Below are positions 1-7,163 of a stretch of 32,258 nt of DNA, one piece after another. Where the stretch lies: NCBI RefSeq assembly GCF_001542415.1, contig NZ_LNCU01000081.1:51691-83948 (forward strand). The letters are read 5' to 3'. The position numbers were made by a program, and so were the translations under genes. Position 1 is the first letter of the stretch. Each line of letters starts with the position of its first letter. This stretch comes from Bradyrhizobium macuxiense (GTDB taxonomy: Bacteria; Pseudomonadota; Alphaproteobacteria; Rhizobiales; Xanthobacteraceae). The notes below the pieces were generated by a model that worked only from the letters and a program-made list of their open reading frames with translations, was not told where the DNA came from and ran no database searches.

Positions 1-453
1 CCGAGCCTCTATCGCAGCTTCGCCTCCAAGGACGAACTCGCCGCCGCCTATATGCGCGACTACGATCTCGATTTTTGGGAGAAGTTCGAGAACCCCGGCG
101 GAAAATCATACAGCGATGCGCGCGAGCACGTGCTCGCCTATGTCAGAGTGCTGTCCACGCGCGCCGTGCGCGAAGGCTATCGCGGCTGCGGGCTGAGCAA
201 CGCGACGATCGAATATCCGTCGCGCGACAATCCCGCGCGGCAGGTCGCCGAAGCGCACAAGAAGGTCTTCCGCAAGCGCCTGCGCGAGCTCGCCGCCGCC
301 ATGGGCGCCCGTCACCCCGCCGTGCTCGGTGACGGCCTGCTGCTGCTGATCGAAGGCATCTACAGCACCGGCCAGCAGTCGGAAGACGGCCCGGCGCAGT
401 CGGCGGTGACGGTGGCGAAGCTGTTGATCGATGCGAGTGTGGGGAAGGGGTGA
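1..453 (+). CDS. TetR-family transcriptional regulator, 3' part (start lies before the window)
   Basis: The reading frame is open from base 1 and ends at the TGA at 451-453, giving 150 residues without a start codon. The first residues, LYRSFASKDELAAAYM, match the end of the TetR helix-turn-helix, where an L-Y-x-x-F-x-x-K-x-x-L pattern follows the recognition helix, so most of the DNA-binding domain lies outside the window. The remainder is the helical ligand-binding and dimerisation domain. Members repress nearby genes, often for efflux or catabolism, and are released by a small ligand. The ligand cannot be told from the sequence. The neighbour on the 3' side is a foreign-looking, convergently oriented region, so the regulated gene is probably upstream of the window. 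Confidence 0.88.
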   Translation, partial: PSLYRSFASKDELAAAYMRDYDLDFWEKFENPGGKSYSDAREHVLAYVRVLSTRAVREGYRGCGLSNATIEYPSRDNPARQVAEAHKKVFRKRLRELAAAMGARHPAVLGDGLLLLIEGIYSTGQQSEDGPAQSAVTVAKLLIDASVGKG

Positions 454-1052
454 GATGGGCAGCGAGCGCTTACGGGCCATGCCGGACATGAGGTGGCGCT
501 CCACGCAATGCATTGCGGTATTTTGAACGTCCTTGTGGATCGGTCGATGCGCAATTCAGTACACAATTGAGAATGGTAGTAGTCATGCTCTCCTGCTCCT
601 GCAGGGTCTCCGCTGGTCTCTGGCGTTTCGAAGCGCATTATCAAACACTGAGGTGAAATGCCTGCCGCAACGCTATGAGCGACTATCACTAGCTGCACGC
701 GAAGATAGGGGTGCGTTTGCGAAAGGTCGCCATCCAAAAAAGCCATCGGGCTGATTGTCAGTTGCCCTCTAGCGACGTCGGGAAGTCGGATGAAGCGCCG
801 CGTCGTAAGCGTAGAGAAAGCCGCGTCGTTTTTTATCATGCTGCCTAGTTCGGCTTCGGTTGTGAAGGCTTGTCCGGCCGCTCCGCCGATAGTTTGTTGT
901 ACTTGAGCTTCCGAACTCTGGCCGCGATTTGACTGTGCGGAAACTTGTCCCGCATTGGTTAGTTCGATCAGCAAAGGCAGGATGTCCGTAGACACATTGA
1001 CCTCAGGCGAGCGCCAAGCGATGAGCCGGTTGGTAGTCGATGTCAGGCACAC
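360..1052 (-). pseudogene. Unrecognised protein, C-terminal fragment (third frame of a broken gene)
   Basis: This open frame reads on from the one at 1003-1704 after a one-base frame change near 1010-1050. The useful part is roughly 1020-500, with segments such as EVNVSTDILPLLIELTNAG and GEHDYYHSQL. It has a hydrophobic, conserved-looking character that the shadow frames nearby lack. A His-Asp-Tyr-Tyr-His motif near 560-580 followed by a P-A-W-P segment could be a domain end, but I cannot name the family. The last ~90 bases run antisense through the end of the TetR gene, so the original C-terminus has probably been lost. The DNA is AT-richer than its surroundings. It may instead be a separate short gene with a GTG start. 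Confidence 0.4.
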
Positions 1053-1704
1053 GACTAACGAACCGTGTTCGGTACGGAGAAATTAGGTCGCTTTGGAAGC
1101 TTTTGGCTGTCGCTCTTGGCTTAAACGAAGAGACATCTTCGCAGAAAACAAAGCGGTCGTTGATACTATGCCACGGGTCGCTGACTTCTTGCGTAAGTCG
1201 CAGACGTTCAATTTCTGTCCAGAACCAGACGGGTCTATCAAACCAAAAATGCTTTCGGAATCTCGCTTTCTCCACAGACTCCGTCGGAAAGACGCTTTGA
1301 TCAGAGCCAATGGTGCATGTCTTTGTGAGCCCGGCGGCGGTGAGCTTGTTCGAGATTAGGCTCGGGCATCGTTGAGCAAGATGTGGAGCGTCAACAATAA
1401 TATCCTGCGGCGCCAGTATGAAATTTAGCCATGCCGACAGTCTCGCTGCAATGATGCGTGCGTCTTGTTCAAGCTGAGGTTTCCGGTCGGTCGCCTCTCG
1501 GCCTCGCAACCCGAGAGTTGAAGAACGAAGAATATCGAACAGGGTCGCGGCCTCAGCCTTCGCTTGCTGACTACCGAGCAGTTCCAAGGCCGCTGTGGGA
1601 AGCCTTTCGACGGCAGACTGTGGCAACTCTAGGAAATCGACTACCCGCTTCTTCAGATCGGTCTTTTTCACGTCCTGAATACATTCTGGAAGAGCGCAGA
1701 CCAT
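1003..1704 (-). pseudogene. Unrecognised protein, middle fragment (second frame of a broken gene)
   Basis: A 233-residue open frame (ATG at 1704) that overlaps the frame before it (1668-1937) and the one after it (360-1052) by a few tens of bases each. Its composition is that of a soluble globular protein: Leu/Arg/Glu-rich helices at the start, then a mixed segment with several Trp and Phe (HFWFDRPVWFWTEIERL). I do not recognise a family. Because the three frames abut in order on one strand without ribosome-binding sites, the simplest reading is one gene of about 490 codons carrying two frameshifts. Three overlapping genes cannot be excluded. The AT-rich composition suggests transfer. Confidence 0.4.
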
Positions 1705-1937
1705 TCGGCAAACGTGCCGGCAGGAAGTCTCAAGTCCGGGTCGACATCCTCAATGTCAGTCTCGACGCCCGCCATAAAAGGCTCTGCTTGCGCCAAAAAC
1801 TGTTCGATTGCTGACTTTGCAATGAAGGTTTGACGTCGCCTGCGGCTTTCCTCGTCAGAAAGCGAACTAAAAATTGTGCGCGTCTGCCTTACACGCTTGA
1901 TCCACTTATCGAGTTCGTCAGAGAGCTGGCTCGCCAT
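1668..1937 (-). pseudogene. Unrecognised protein, N-terminal fragment (first frame of a broken gene)
   Basis: Starts at an ATG at 1937 (MASQLSDELDKWIKRV) and overlaps the end of the truncated vsr frame by 20 bases. The 89 residues are strongly charged and helical, and they end at a TGA at 1668-1670 just where the 1003-1704 frame takes over. A change of one base near 1670-1700 would join FAEWSALFQNVF to KKTDLKKRVVDFL in a single protein. No slippery heptamer is visible, so decay is more likely than programmed frameshifting. Function unknown. Position directly behind vsr suggests a partner in a restriction or repair locus. Confidence 0.4.
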
Positions 1938-2181
1938 CTTCGGGGATGGTCGCCTTCTTGCACCCAACATGGCGGTGCCAGAAACAGCCGTGCACAAAGA
2001 ATATCGTATAGTATTTTCTTAGAACTATGTCGGGCGTCCCGGGAAGTTTGGAGTCATGCAAGGCAAAGCGATAACCCATCCTGTGCAAGCAACTTCGCAC
2101 GATCATCTCGGGCTTCGAATTGAGCGGCCCAATCCGTGACATGAGCGCACTTCGTTGGATCGGGTCGAGGTTGTCAGCCAT
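1918..2181 (-). pseudogene. vsr: Very short patch repair endonuclease (Vsr), truncated
   Basis: From the ATG at 2181 the protein begins MADNLDPIQRSALMSRIG and contains the Vsr hallmarks: a K-P-E segment, HRMGYRFALH, LPGTPDIVLRKY with the catalytic Asp, and FFVHGCFWHRH with the zinc-site Cys and His residues. Vsr nicks DNA 5' of T:G mismatches arising from deamination at sites methylated by a cytosine methyltransferase, which starts repair. Family members are about 130-150 residues. This one stops after 87, just past KKATIP, and lacks the final conserved segment (E-F-W ... W-x-V-x-x-x-W-E-C). No methyltransferase gene is present in the window. The gene therefore looks like a remnant, probably inactive. 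The surrounding DNA is AT-rich. Confidence 0.75.
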
Positions 2182-2298
2182 CTTGTTTATTTGGTGGAAG
2201 TTGTTGGCAAGAATGGGGTTGGGGATGGAACCATCGCTTCGAGGGCGTCCTCGAAGAAGTGTTGCGAAACAAGAAGAGCCCGCGTCGGTCAAGCCCCA

Positions 2299-2565
2299 TC
2301 ACTTCATCCCCTCCAGCATCCTCCGCGCCTCCCCCAACAACGCCCGAATCTCCCTTCGCTCGGAGATCGCGTCCCTGGTGAACAGGCCGTGCTTGCGCGC
2401 GTTCCGGTTTGCCCTTGGCGCGCCAGATCCCTTTGCGCCGCCGTGCATGCGGCAGCGCTTTCGGCCTGAGACCGCCGGCGCGCGGCACGCGCCGCCGGTG
2501 CGGGTTTTGGCGCCGCAGCGCGGGCTCGCCAGCATCGCCCCGGTATGGCTGATGTGGTCGCTCAT
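2299..2565 (-). CDS. HGG-motif small protein of unknown function
   Basis: An 88-residue basic protein starting MSDHISHTGAM. It carries a Cys-x(7)-Cys-x(9)-Cys arrangement (RCGAKTRTGGACRAP ... RKRCRMHGG) and the HGG-x-x-G-S-G-A-P segment, then N-A-R-K-H-G-L-F-T. This small family is widespread in alphaproteobacterial genomes, often near prophage-like or variable regions, and has no established role that I know of. The Cys/His spacing could bind zinc, which is inference. The ATG at 2565 overlaps the stop of the upstream gene (ATGA, 2562-2565), so the two are translationally coupled. It ends just before the AT-rich vsr region. Confidence 0.8.
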   Translation of the reverse strand: MSDHISHTGAMLASPRCGAKTRTGGACRAPAVSGRKRCRMHGGAKGSGAPRANRNARKHGLFTRDAISERREIRALLGEARRMLEGMK

Positions 2566-3221
2566 GCCTGGGCGTCCTGCCCGGCATCGGCGCAATCGCG
2601 TTGCCGCCTGGATCGTGCGGGCTTCGGCGCGCGGCCTGCGGATGCCGGGGTGTTGTCGGAGACGATCACGCTCGCGTGCTGGGTGACGTTGCCGACGATG
2701 GCCTTGCCGCCGTCCGCCACCTTCACGTTCTGCACGGTGATGGCTGGCTCGCCATGGCTGCGGTAGCGGTTCAGCGCCTCGATCTGGGCGGGAAAGGTGC
2801 GGGCGAGCCGGCCGAGGGCGCGCGCCGCGCTGTCGTGCTGGGCGAGGTCGTTTGCATTGGCGAGGTGCTGGGCGCATCGCATCGCCATCACATGAACCGA
2901 GACCATCTGCGCCACCAGCATCGCCTCGACGGAATCCCGTGGGCGAATGCTCTGCACCATCGAGACCATGAAGGAGAGGTTGACCTCGTCGGGACGTCCT
3001 CCGCTCGCGCTGGCCTTGACCAATTGCCGGAGGATGCCGTCCATCGCGTCGCGATCGCCGGCCCCCAATGCGTCAGCCATGAGCCGTTCGCCGAGCTTCG
3101 GGTCGGGGTGGTCGATGAAGAAGCCCTGCGGCGAGAATTTCACCCGCGGCGTTGCGGCGGCCTGGGTCTGGCCGGTTGCGGCGGCCGTCGTCGGCACGGA
3201 GAGTTCAGGAGCAGTGGTCAT
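2562..3221 (-). CDS. Conserved protein of unknown function, partner of the HGG-motif gene
   Basis: The start at 3221 (MTTAPELSVPTTAAA) was chosen because AGGAAGG lies about eight bases upstream. Longer frames begin in sequence of no protein-like character. The 219 residues open with an Ala/Thr/Pro-rich tail, then a helical core (LMADALGAGDRDAMDGILRQL ... SFMVSMVQSIRPRDSVEAML ... MRCAQHLANA), and near the C-terminus the segment VQNVKVADGGKAIVGNVTQ. That last segment recurs in alphaproteobacterial proteins found beside HGG-motif genes. No catalytic motif is visible and no function is assigned. The ATGA overlap with the next gene argues that the pair works together. Confidence 0.8.
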   Translation of the reverse strand: MTTAPELSVPTTAAATGQTQAAATPRVKFSPQGFFIDHPDPKLGERLMADALGAGDRDAMDGILRQLVKASASGGRPDEVNLSFMVSMVQSIRPRDSVEAMLVAQMVSVHVMAMRCAQHLANANDLAQHDSAARALGRLARTFPAQIEALNRYRSHGEPAITVQNVKVADGGKAIVGNVTQHASVIVSDNTPASAGRAPKPARSRRQRDCADAGQDAQA

Positions 3222-3678
3222 GTCGATCCTTCCTGATGCGCGCGCCGGACGCGCGCGCGGTTCGGCCACGCGCAGGCGATTCCTTCGCTGCGGCGAGCCA
3301 TGCAGTTTCAACTGGGTGAGGCGTCGCGGCCGCGATGACGGCCGGCGGGCGTGCGAGGGGTGTCGCAACGATTTCGGAATAATAGAAATGTACTCGTGAG
3401 TTGCCCGACGTGTCAAGTTGCCTTGTCGCGCGCCGGCGGCCGTCCGCTCCTTTGCATGGGGTTGTTTTTCGATATTTGGCGGCGCCCGCCTTCGCGGCTG
3501 CGTGCCGGCGGCACCCTCGGTCGCTTCAACCCGGACAATCCGTAGTATCCCGGAGCCGATCCCAATTGGATAACGAAGCGTTATGCGCGCGCCCGAAGTT
3601 TCGTCGTCCCCGGACAGCCCGCGTTAAATCGCCCCGCGCTAGTGTTGTCGGATCAGCCACGCGAACGCCGAGGACAAC
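3222..3678. other. Intergenic region between divergent genes (457 bp)
   Basis: Holds the leaders of the minus-strand gene starting at 3221 and the plus-strand pilus gene starting at 3679. Reading frames through it have no protein-like character. The only structure I see is the short palindrome at 3570-3584. A locally AT-rich stretch at 3365-3400 could hold the promoter of the minus-strand pair. Confidence 0.5.
3570..3584. promoter_or_regulatory. Short palindrome upstream of the pilus-type genes
   Basis: ATAACG-AAG-CGTTAT is a perfect 6-3-6 inverted repeat about 95 bases before the start codon at 3679. A palindrome of this size in a promoter region could be an operator. Nothing in the sequence identifies the factor, and a chance occurrence is possible. 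Confidence 0.25.
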
Positions 3679-5034
3679 ATGACGGCCTTCAAGAGTTGGG
3701 AGGCGGAAGTGGGAATACCCTCGCAAATGAGGCCGGCGCCGGAGAAGCGGCGCACCCGTCGAGATGACCTTTTGGGTCGCTTCGTGCGGGATCAGTCCGG
3801 CAGTTACGCGATCCTCGTCGCGTTGATACTGCCTGTGCTGGCCGGGGCGGCAGGCCTCGGCACCGAAGTCGCATGGTGGTTCTTCAAGCACAAGAACATG
3901 TTGAGTGCGGCCGATTCAGCCGCCGTCAGCGCGGCCACCGCGGGCACCAATCTCGCCGTCGAGGCCGGGGCCGTCACCGCGTTCTACGGCTACACCAACG
4001 GCGCCAACAACGTCACCGTCACGGTGAACCAGCCGCCCTCGACGGGAAGCTTCTCGTCGAACTCCCAGGCCGTCGAAGTCATCGTCAGGCAGGCGCAACC
4101 GCGGCTCCTGTCGGCGTTGTTCGGCTCCGGTACGGTCCCCATCTCGGCCCGCGCCGTCGCGCTCACCAATCCAGGTACCGGCTGTGTGCTTGCGCTCGAT
4201 CCCACGGCCAGCTCGGCCGTGAGCGTGAGCGGCAGCAACAATCTCAATCTGATCAACTGCAATCTCTACAGCGACTCCAGCGCTGCCCCCTCGATCAACG
4301 TCAGCGGCACGGCAAAGGTGGCCGCCAACCTGGTCGGAGCGGTCGGCACCATCTCCGGCGCGAGCAACATCACGGCGCCGAACGGCATTCGGAGCGGCAT
4401 CAGGCCGGTCGCCGATCCCTATGCGACCGTTTCTCCCCCTGCGACGCCGACGCCATGCAACCCCGCCAATCAAAAAATCAACAGCAGCGGGAAGGCAACG
4501 TCGATCTCGCCGGGGGTGTGCTACAGCGGTCTGGTTTCGGTGCAATCCGGATACACGCTGGATCTGACCCCCGGCATCTACTACTTTTACGGCTCGGGCG
4601 GGGGCTTGTCGGTGCAAGGCAACGCGACCGTCACGTGCAGCACCTGCACCGGCACCGGCAGTTCGGGAGTGACGCTCGTCTTCACCGGTTCGGCCAGCAA
4701 CGGCTGGGCGACCGCCAACATCGGCAGCAACGCCATTGTCAACCTGACGGCCCCGGCCTCCGGGCCGACCCAGGGCATCGTGATGTATGGCGACCGCAAC
4801 ATGACGACAGGCGCGGGCTTTTCGCTGCAGGGCGGCGGCACGCAGAATTTCAACGGCGCCATCTACCTGCCGAAGGCGAGCCTGCAGTTCAGCGGCGGCA
4901 ACGGCACGACCGCCTCGTGCACGCAGGTCATCGCCGATACGGTCTCCCTTACCGGCAGCTCGAATCTTCAGGTCAATTGCGCTGCCCTGGGCGGCAGCAC
5001 CATCGGCACGACGACGGCGCAACTCGTCGAGTAA
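3679..5034 (+). CDS. TadG-like Flp pilus-assembly protein with long Gly/Ser/Thr-rich exported domain
   Basis: A 451-residue protein. Residues ~30-62 (RFVRDQSGSYAILVALIL onward to EVAWWFF) are the Tad/TadE-G N-terminal region: basic residues, a prepilin-like hydrophobic helix and an Asp-Ser-Ala-Ala-V-S-A-A segment. The rest is a Gly/Asn/Ser/Thr-rich chain with short beta-strand-like repeats and scattered Cys, which suggests a repetitive beta structure outside the inner membrane. Family members are minor parts of the tight-adherence (Flp) pilus or associated envelope proteins. Two TadE-like genes follow, so the three probably form one operon, although no tadA/B/C or flp gene is in the window. 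GAGGA lies four bases before the ATG. The exact role is inferred from the N-terminus and neighbours. Confidence 0.8.
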   Translation: MTAFKSWEAEVGIPSQMRPAPEKRRTRRDDLLGRFVRDQSGSYAILVALILPVLAGAAGLGTEVAWWFFKHKNMLSAADSAAVSAATAGTNLAVEAGAVTAFYGYTNGANNVTVTVNQPPSTGSFSSNSQAVEVIVRQAQPRLLSALFGSGTVPISARAVALTNPGTGCVLALDPTASSAVSVSGSNNLNLINCNLYSDSSAAPSINVSGTAKVAANLVGAVGTISGASNITAPNGIRSGIRPVADPYATVSPPATPTPCNPANQKINSSGKATSISPGVCYSGLVSVQSGYTLDLTPGIYYFYGSGGGLSVQGNATVTCSTCTGTGSSGVTLVFTGSASNGWATANIGSNAIVNLTAPASGPTQGIVMYGDRNMTTGAGFSLQGGGTQNFNGAIYLPKASLQFSGGNGTTASCTQVIADTVSLTGSSNLQVNCAALGGSTIGTTTAQLVE

Positions 5035-5080
5035 GCCCGGAACATTGATTGAAAATTGTTGATTAGGTCGGAGTATTGAG

Positions 5081-5584
5081 ATGACAACGGGTAATGCATG
5101 TGGTGAGTGCCGCTCCCGTCGGCGTCGCGGCCCGCGTCGCCTGCTCGGGCATTTCCGCGACAATACGCGCGGCGCTGCCGCCATCGAGTTCGGCGTTCTG
5201 GTGCCGCTGCTGACGCTGATGGTGATCTCGGTCGTCGACGTCGGGCTCGCGGTCTATCGCAAGATGCAGGTCGAGGACGCGGCGCAGGCCGGCGTCGAAT
5301 ATGCCGTTGCGCACGGCTTCGACGCCAACGGGATTTCCGCCGCGGTCGCCAACGCGACGAATTCCACCGCGATCACCGCCAATCCCGGTCCCACCAAATA
5401 TTGTGGCTGCGCGACGGCCTCCGGTGTCAACAGCATGACCTGCGGCAGCGTCTGCCCGGGAGGCGCATTGGCCGGCACCTATACCACGGTGACCGCGCAG
5501 GCGCTCTACTGGACGATCATCAACTACCAGGTCGTTCCGACCAGCTACTCGATCAGCATGCAATCGACGGTGAGATTGCAATGA
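5081..5584 (+). CDS. TadE-like pilus assembly protein
   Basis: A 167-residue protein with a basic N-terminus, then NTRGAAAIEFGVLVPLLTL, the TadE signature with Glu at the fifth position of the hydrophobic segment, and a membrane helix continuing to ISVVDVGLAVYRKM. TadE proteins are pseudopilins cleaved by the TadV-type prepilin peptidase and support Flp pilus assembly. The C-terminal part contains four closely spaced Cys (CGC ... C ... C) that may form disulfides in the periplasm. The ATG at 5081 is preceded by GGAG at seven bases. The gap to the TadG-like gene is 46 bases, and the next gene overlaps by four bases, so an operon is likely. Confidence 0.85.
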   Translation: MTTGNACGECRSRRRRGPRRLLGHFRDNTRGAAAIEFGVLVPLLTLMVISVVDVGLAVYRKMQVEDAAQAGVEYAVAHGFDANGISAAVANATNSTAITANPGPTKYCGCATASGVNSMTCGSVCPGGALAGTYTTVTAQALYWTIINYQVVPTSYSISMQSTVRLQ

Positions 5585-5967
5585 GGATTGCAGGAGCACT
5601 GTGGGGCGATCGCCGTGGTACGTCCGCGCTCGAATTCGGCCTGATCGCGCCGCTGTTCTTCGCGTTCGTGTTCGGCATCATCGAGGTCGGCCTGCTGCTG
5701 TGGACGCAGGCGGGATTGCAGCATGGGGTCGAGATTGCCGCGCGATGCGCGAGCGTGAACACCACGCTCTGTCCCACGAGCAAGCCCGACGTGATCACCA
5801 CCTACGCCAGCCAGCAGGCGTTCGGCCTGAGCCTGCCGGCCTCGACGTTCACCTACGCTTCACCCGCCTGCGGCAACCAGGTGAGCGCGAGCTATCAGTT
5901 CCAGTTTCCCCAAGTCCTCAACATGGCCCCGCTCACGCTGACCGCGGCGGCCTGCTTTCCGGCCTGA
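5581..5967 (+). CDS. Second TadE-like pilus assembly protein
   Basis: The start at 5581 gives 128 residues beginning MRIAGALWGDRRGTSALEFG, followed by LIAPLFFAFVFGIIEVGLLLW. This is again the TadE pattern of an arginine, a short polar stretch, then A-L-E-F-G and a single membrane helix. It overlaps the previous gene by ATGA at 5581-5584, which indicates translational coupling. The periplasmic part contains three Cys. It probably pairs with the preceding TadE-like protein, as TadE and TadF do in the classical system, although I cannot say which is which. A longer frame beginning at 5107 is a shadow of the gene before it. Confidence 0.85.
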   Translation: MRIAGALWGDRRGTSALEFGLIAPLFFAFVFGIIEVGLLLWTQAGLQHGVEIAARCASVNTTLCPTSKPDVITTYASQQAFGLSLPASTFTYASPACGNQVSASYQFQFPQVLNMAPLTLTAAACFPA

Positions 5968-6003
5968 ACGGCGAGTGAATCAGGCGAGGACGCGGCTTGC
6001 GCG

Positions 6004-6792
6004 TCAGGTCTTGTCGCTCGCCGCAAGCTTCAAGAATTGACGCTTCATCCCATTGACCCGCGCAAGATACGCGGAGACGAGGTGGTCGCCGCAGTGCTCG
6101 CCGGCGGCCGGCTGGAAGCCGCGGCGCACGAAGCTCTGGCCGGGGCCGGCGCCGCAGAGATGGATGACCGCGGCGAGATCCTGCTTCTGCTGCGGAGTGG
6201 CCGTGCTCTTCGGCGCGGCGGCGAGAACACTGGCAACATTGCGGTCCAGATACACAGCCGCGAGTTCCGTGGCGTGGCTCGGCAGCACGCGGATATGGAG
6301 ACTGTTGAACCAGCAGCCCGTGGCGACGACAGCGTGCTGGCGGATGCAATGGCGGTTTGCCTCGGCGAAAGCCGGGTCTGTCATTTGATACAGGCCGACG
6401 GCGCTCGAGGCGGGCTTGTATATCGCGAGAGGATTCCAGGTCAGCCGCCAACGCCAATAGGTGCGCGTCACCGGATTGCCGGAGCTCTCGGTCTGCGCCA
6501 GCGCCGCCAGCAGCTCAGGCGTGACGGTGTCGGTGGAGTAGGTGCGGAAGTGTGCTCCGTACTGTCGCCAGGTTTCGGGCGGCTCCTTGTCGAGCGCGGT
6601 GCCGACGAAAAAGAACAGCTCCGTCGGCTTGCGGGCGACCTGATAGGCAACGTTGGCAAGCGGGAGGAGCACGACGATCGCCGCGCCGACGACAGCAATC
6701 CGTAACGCGCGCGGCATCGCGGCGAGCTTTCGCCGCATCCTGCGCGCGACGTGCCAGCCGTGAGCGAAGCGAATGATCCGGCCTTGCCGCAT
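6004..6792 (-). CDS. Lytic transglycosylase (SLT domain), membrane-anchored
   Basis: From the ATG at 6792 (AGAGG four bases upstream) the protein has 262 residues. A very basic N-terminus is followed by one membrane helix (ALRIAVVGAAIVVLLPLANV, ~31-50) and a periplasmic domain. The segment LLAALAQTESSGNP supplies the catalytic Glu (~102), and AVGLYQMTDPAF matches the G-L-x-Q-x-T motif of SLT-type enzymes that cleave peptidoglycan between MurNAc and GlcNAc with 1,6-anhydro ring formation. A start 69 bases upstream (TTG) is possible but less likely. It faces the pilus-type genes and ends 36 bases from them. Such enzymes often open the wall for envelope machines, so a link to the pilus genes is conceivable but not shown. 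Confidence 0.85.
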   Translation of the reverse strand: MRQGRIIRFAHGWHVARRMRRKLAAMPRALRIAVVGAAIVVLLPLANVAYQVARKPTELFFFVGTALDKEPPETWRQYGAHFRTYSTDTVTPELLAALAQTESSGNPVTRTYWRWRLTWNPLAIYKPASSAVGLYQMTDPAFAEANRHCIRQHAVVATGCWFNSLHIRVLPSHATELAAVYLDRNVASVLAAAPKSTATPQQKQDLAAVIHLCGAGPGQSFVRRGFQPAAGEHCGDHLVSAYLARVNGMKRQFLKLAASDKT

Positions 6793-7163
6793 GCGCCTCT
6801 TGCGAGCGGCGGGCTTGGCGGCGGGCAAGGAGGACACGGAGATCGTCAGCCTGTTGAGCAATTATACGCGGCAGTCGCTGCCGCGGTTGAGCGTGCCGCG
6901 GAACATGCCCCGAATTCGCGTCGGTGGTGCGGCTCCTCCGCCGCGAGGCGAATTCGGAACGCAGGCCACACTAGAGCCAAAAGATTGCCAGTGTCCTGAC
7001 GAACCGGACCCTGCCCGGGGATCGATCCCCACATCGCCCGTGCGAAGCGCCCTGCGTTTCCGGCGGACCTGAATGCGACGATATTGGGAGGCGCTTTATT
7101 GTTACCGGCCATATACTTCTGCCAATGGCTGACGATGCAGCCCCCTGCGACAAGGACGACGCG
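6793..7163. other. Intergenic region between divergent genes (371 bp)
   Basis: Divergent promoters for the transglycosylase (minus) and the molybdoenzyme (plus) must lie here. The only structure seen is a pair of 10-base inverted arms, CCGAATTCGC at 6910-6919 and GCGAATTCGG at 6948-6957. No gene is supported in this stretch. Confidence 0.5.

Noticed and set aside
1668..1704. Programmed frameshift in the gene after vsr
   Set aside because: No slippery heptamer or downstream structure is evident, and a second frame change is also needed, so decay is simpler.
3916..5184. 422-codon minus-strand frame opposite the TadG-like gene
   Set aside because: Arg/Ala/Asp-rich shadow of a repetitive high-GC gene, with no signal, helix or motif.
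6971..7153. Possible tRNA-like sequence or small gene upstream of the molybdoenzyme
   Set aside because: No cloverleaf or T-loop consensus could be built, and the short frame has no protein-like character.
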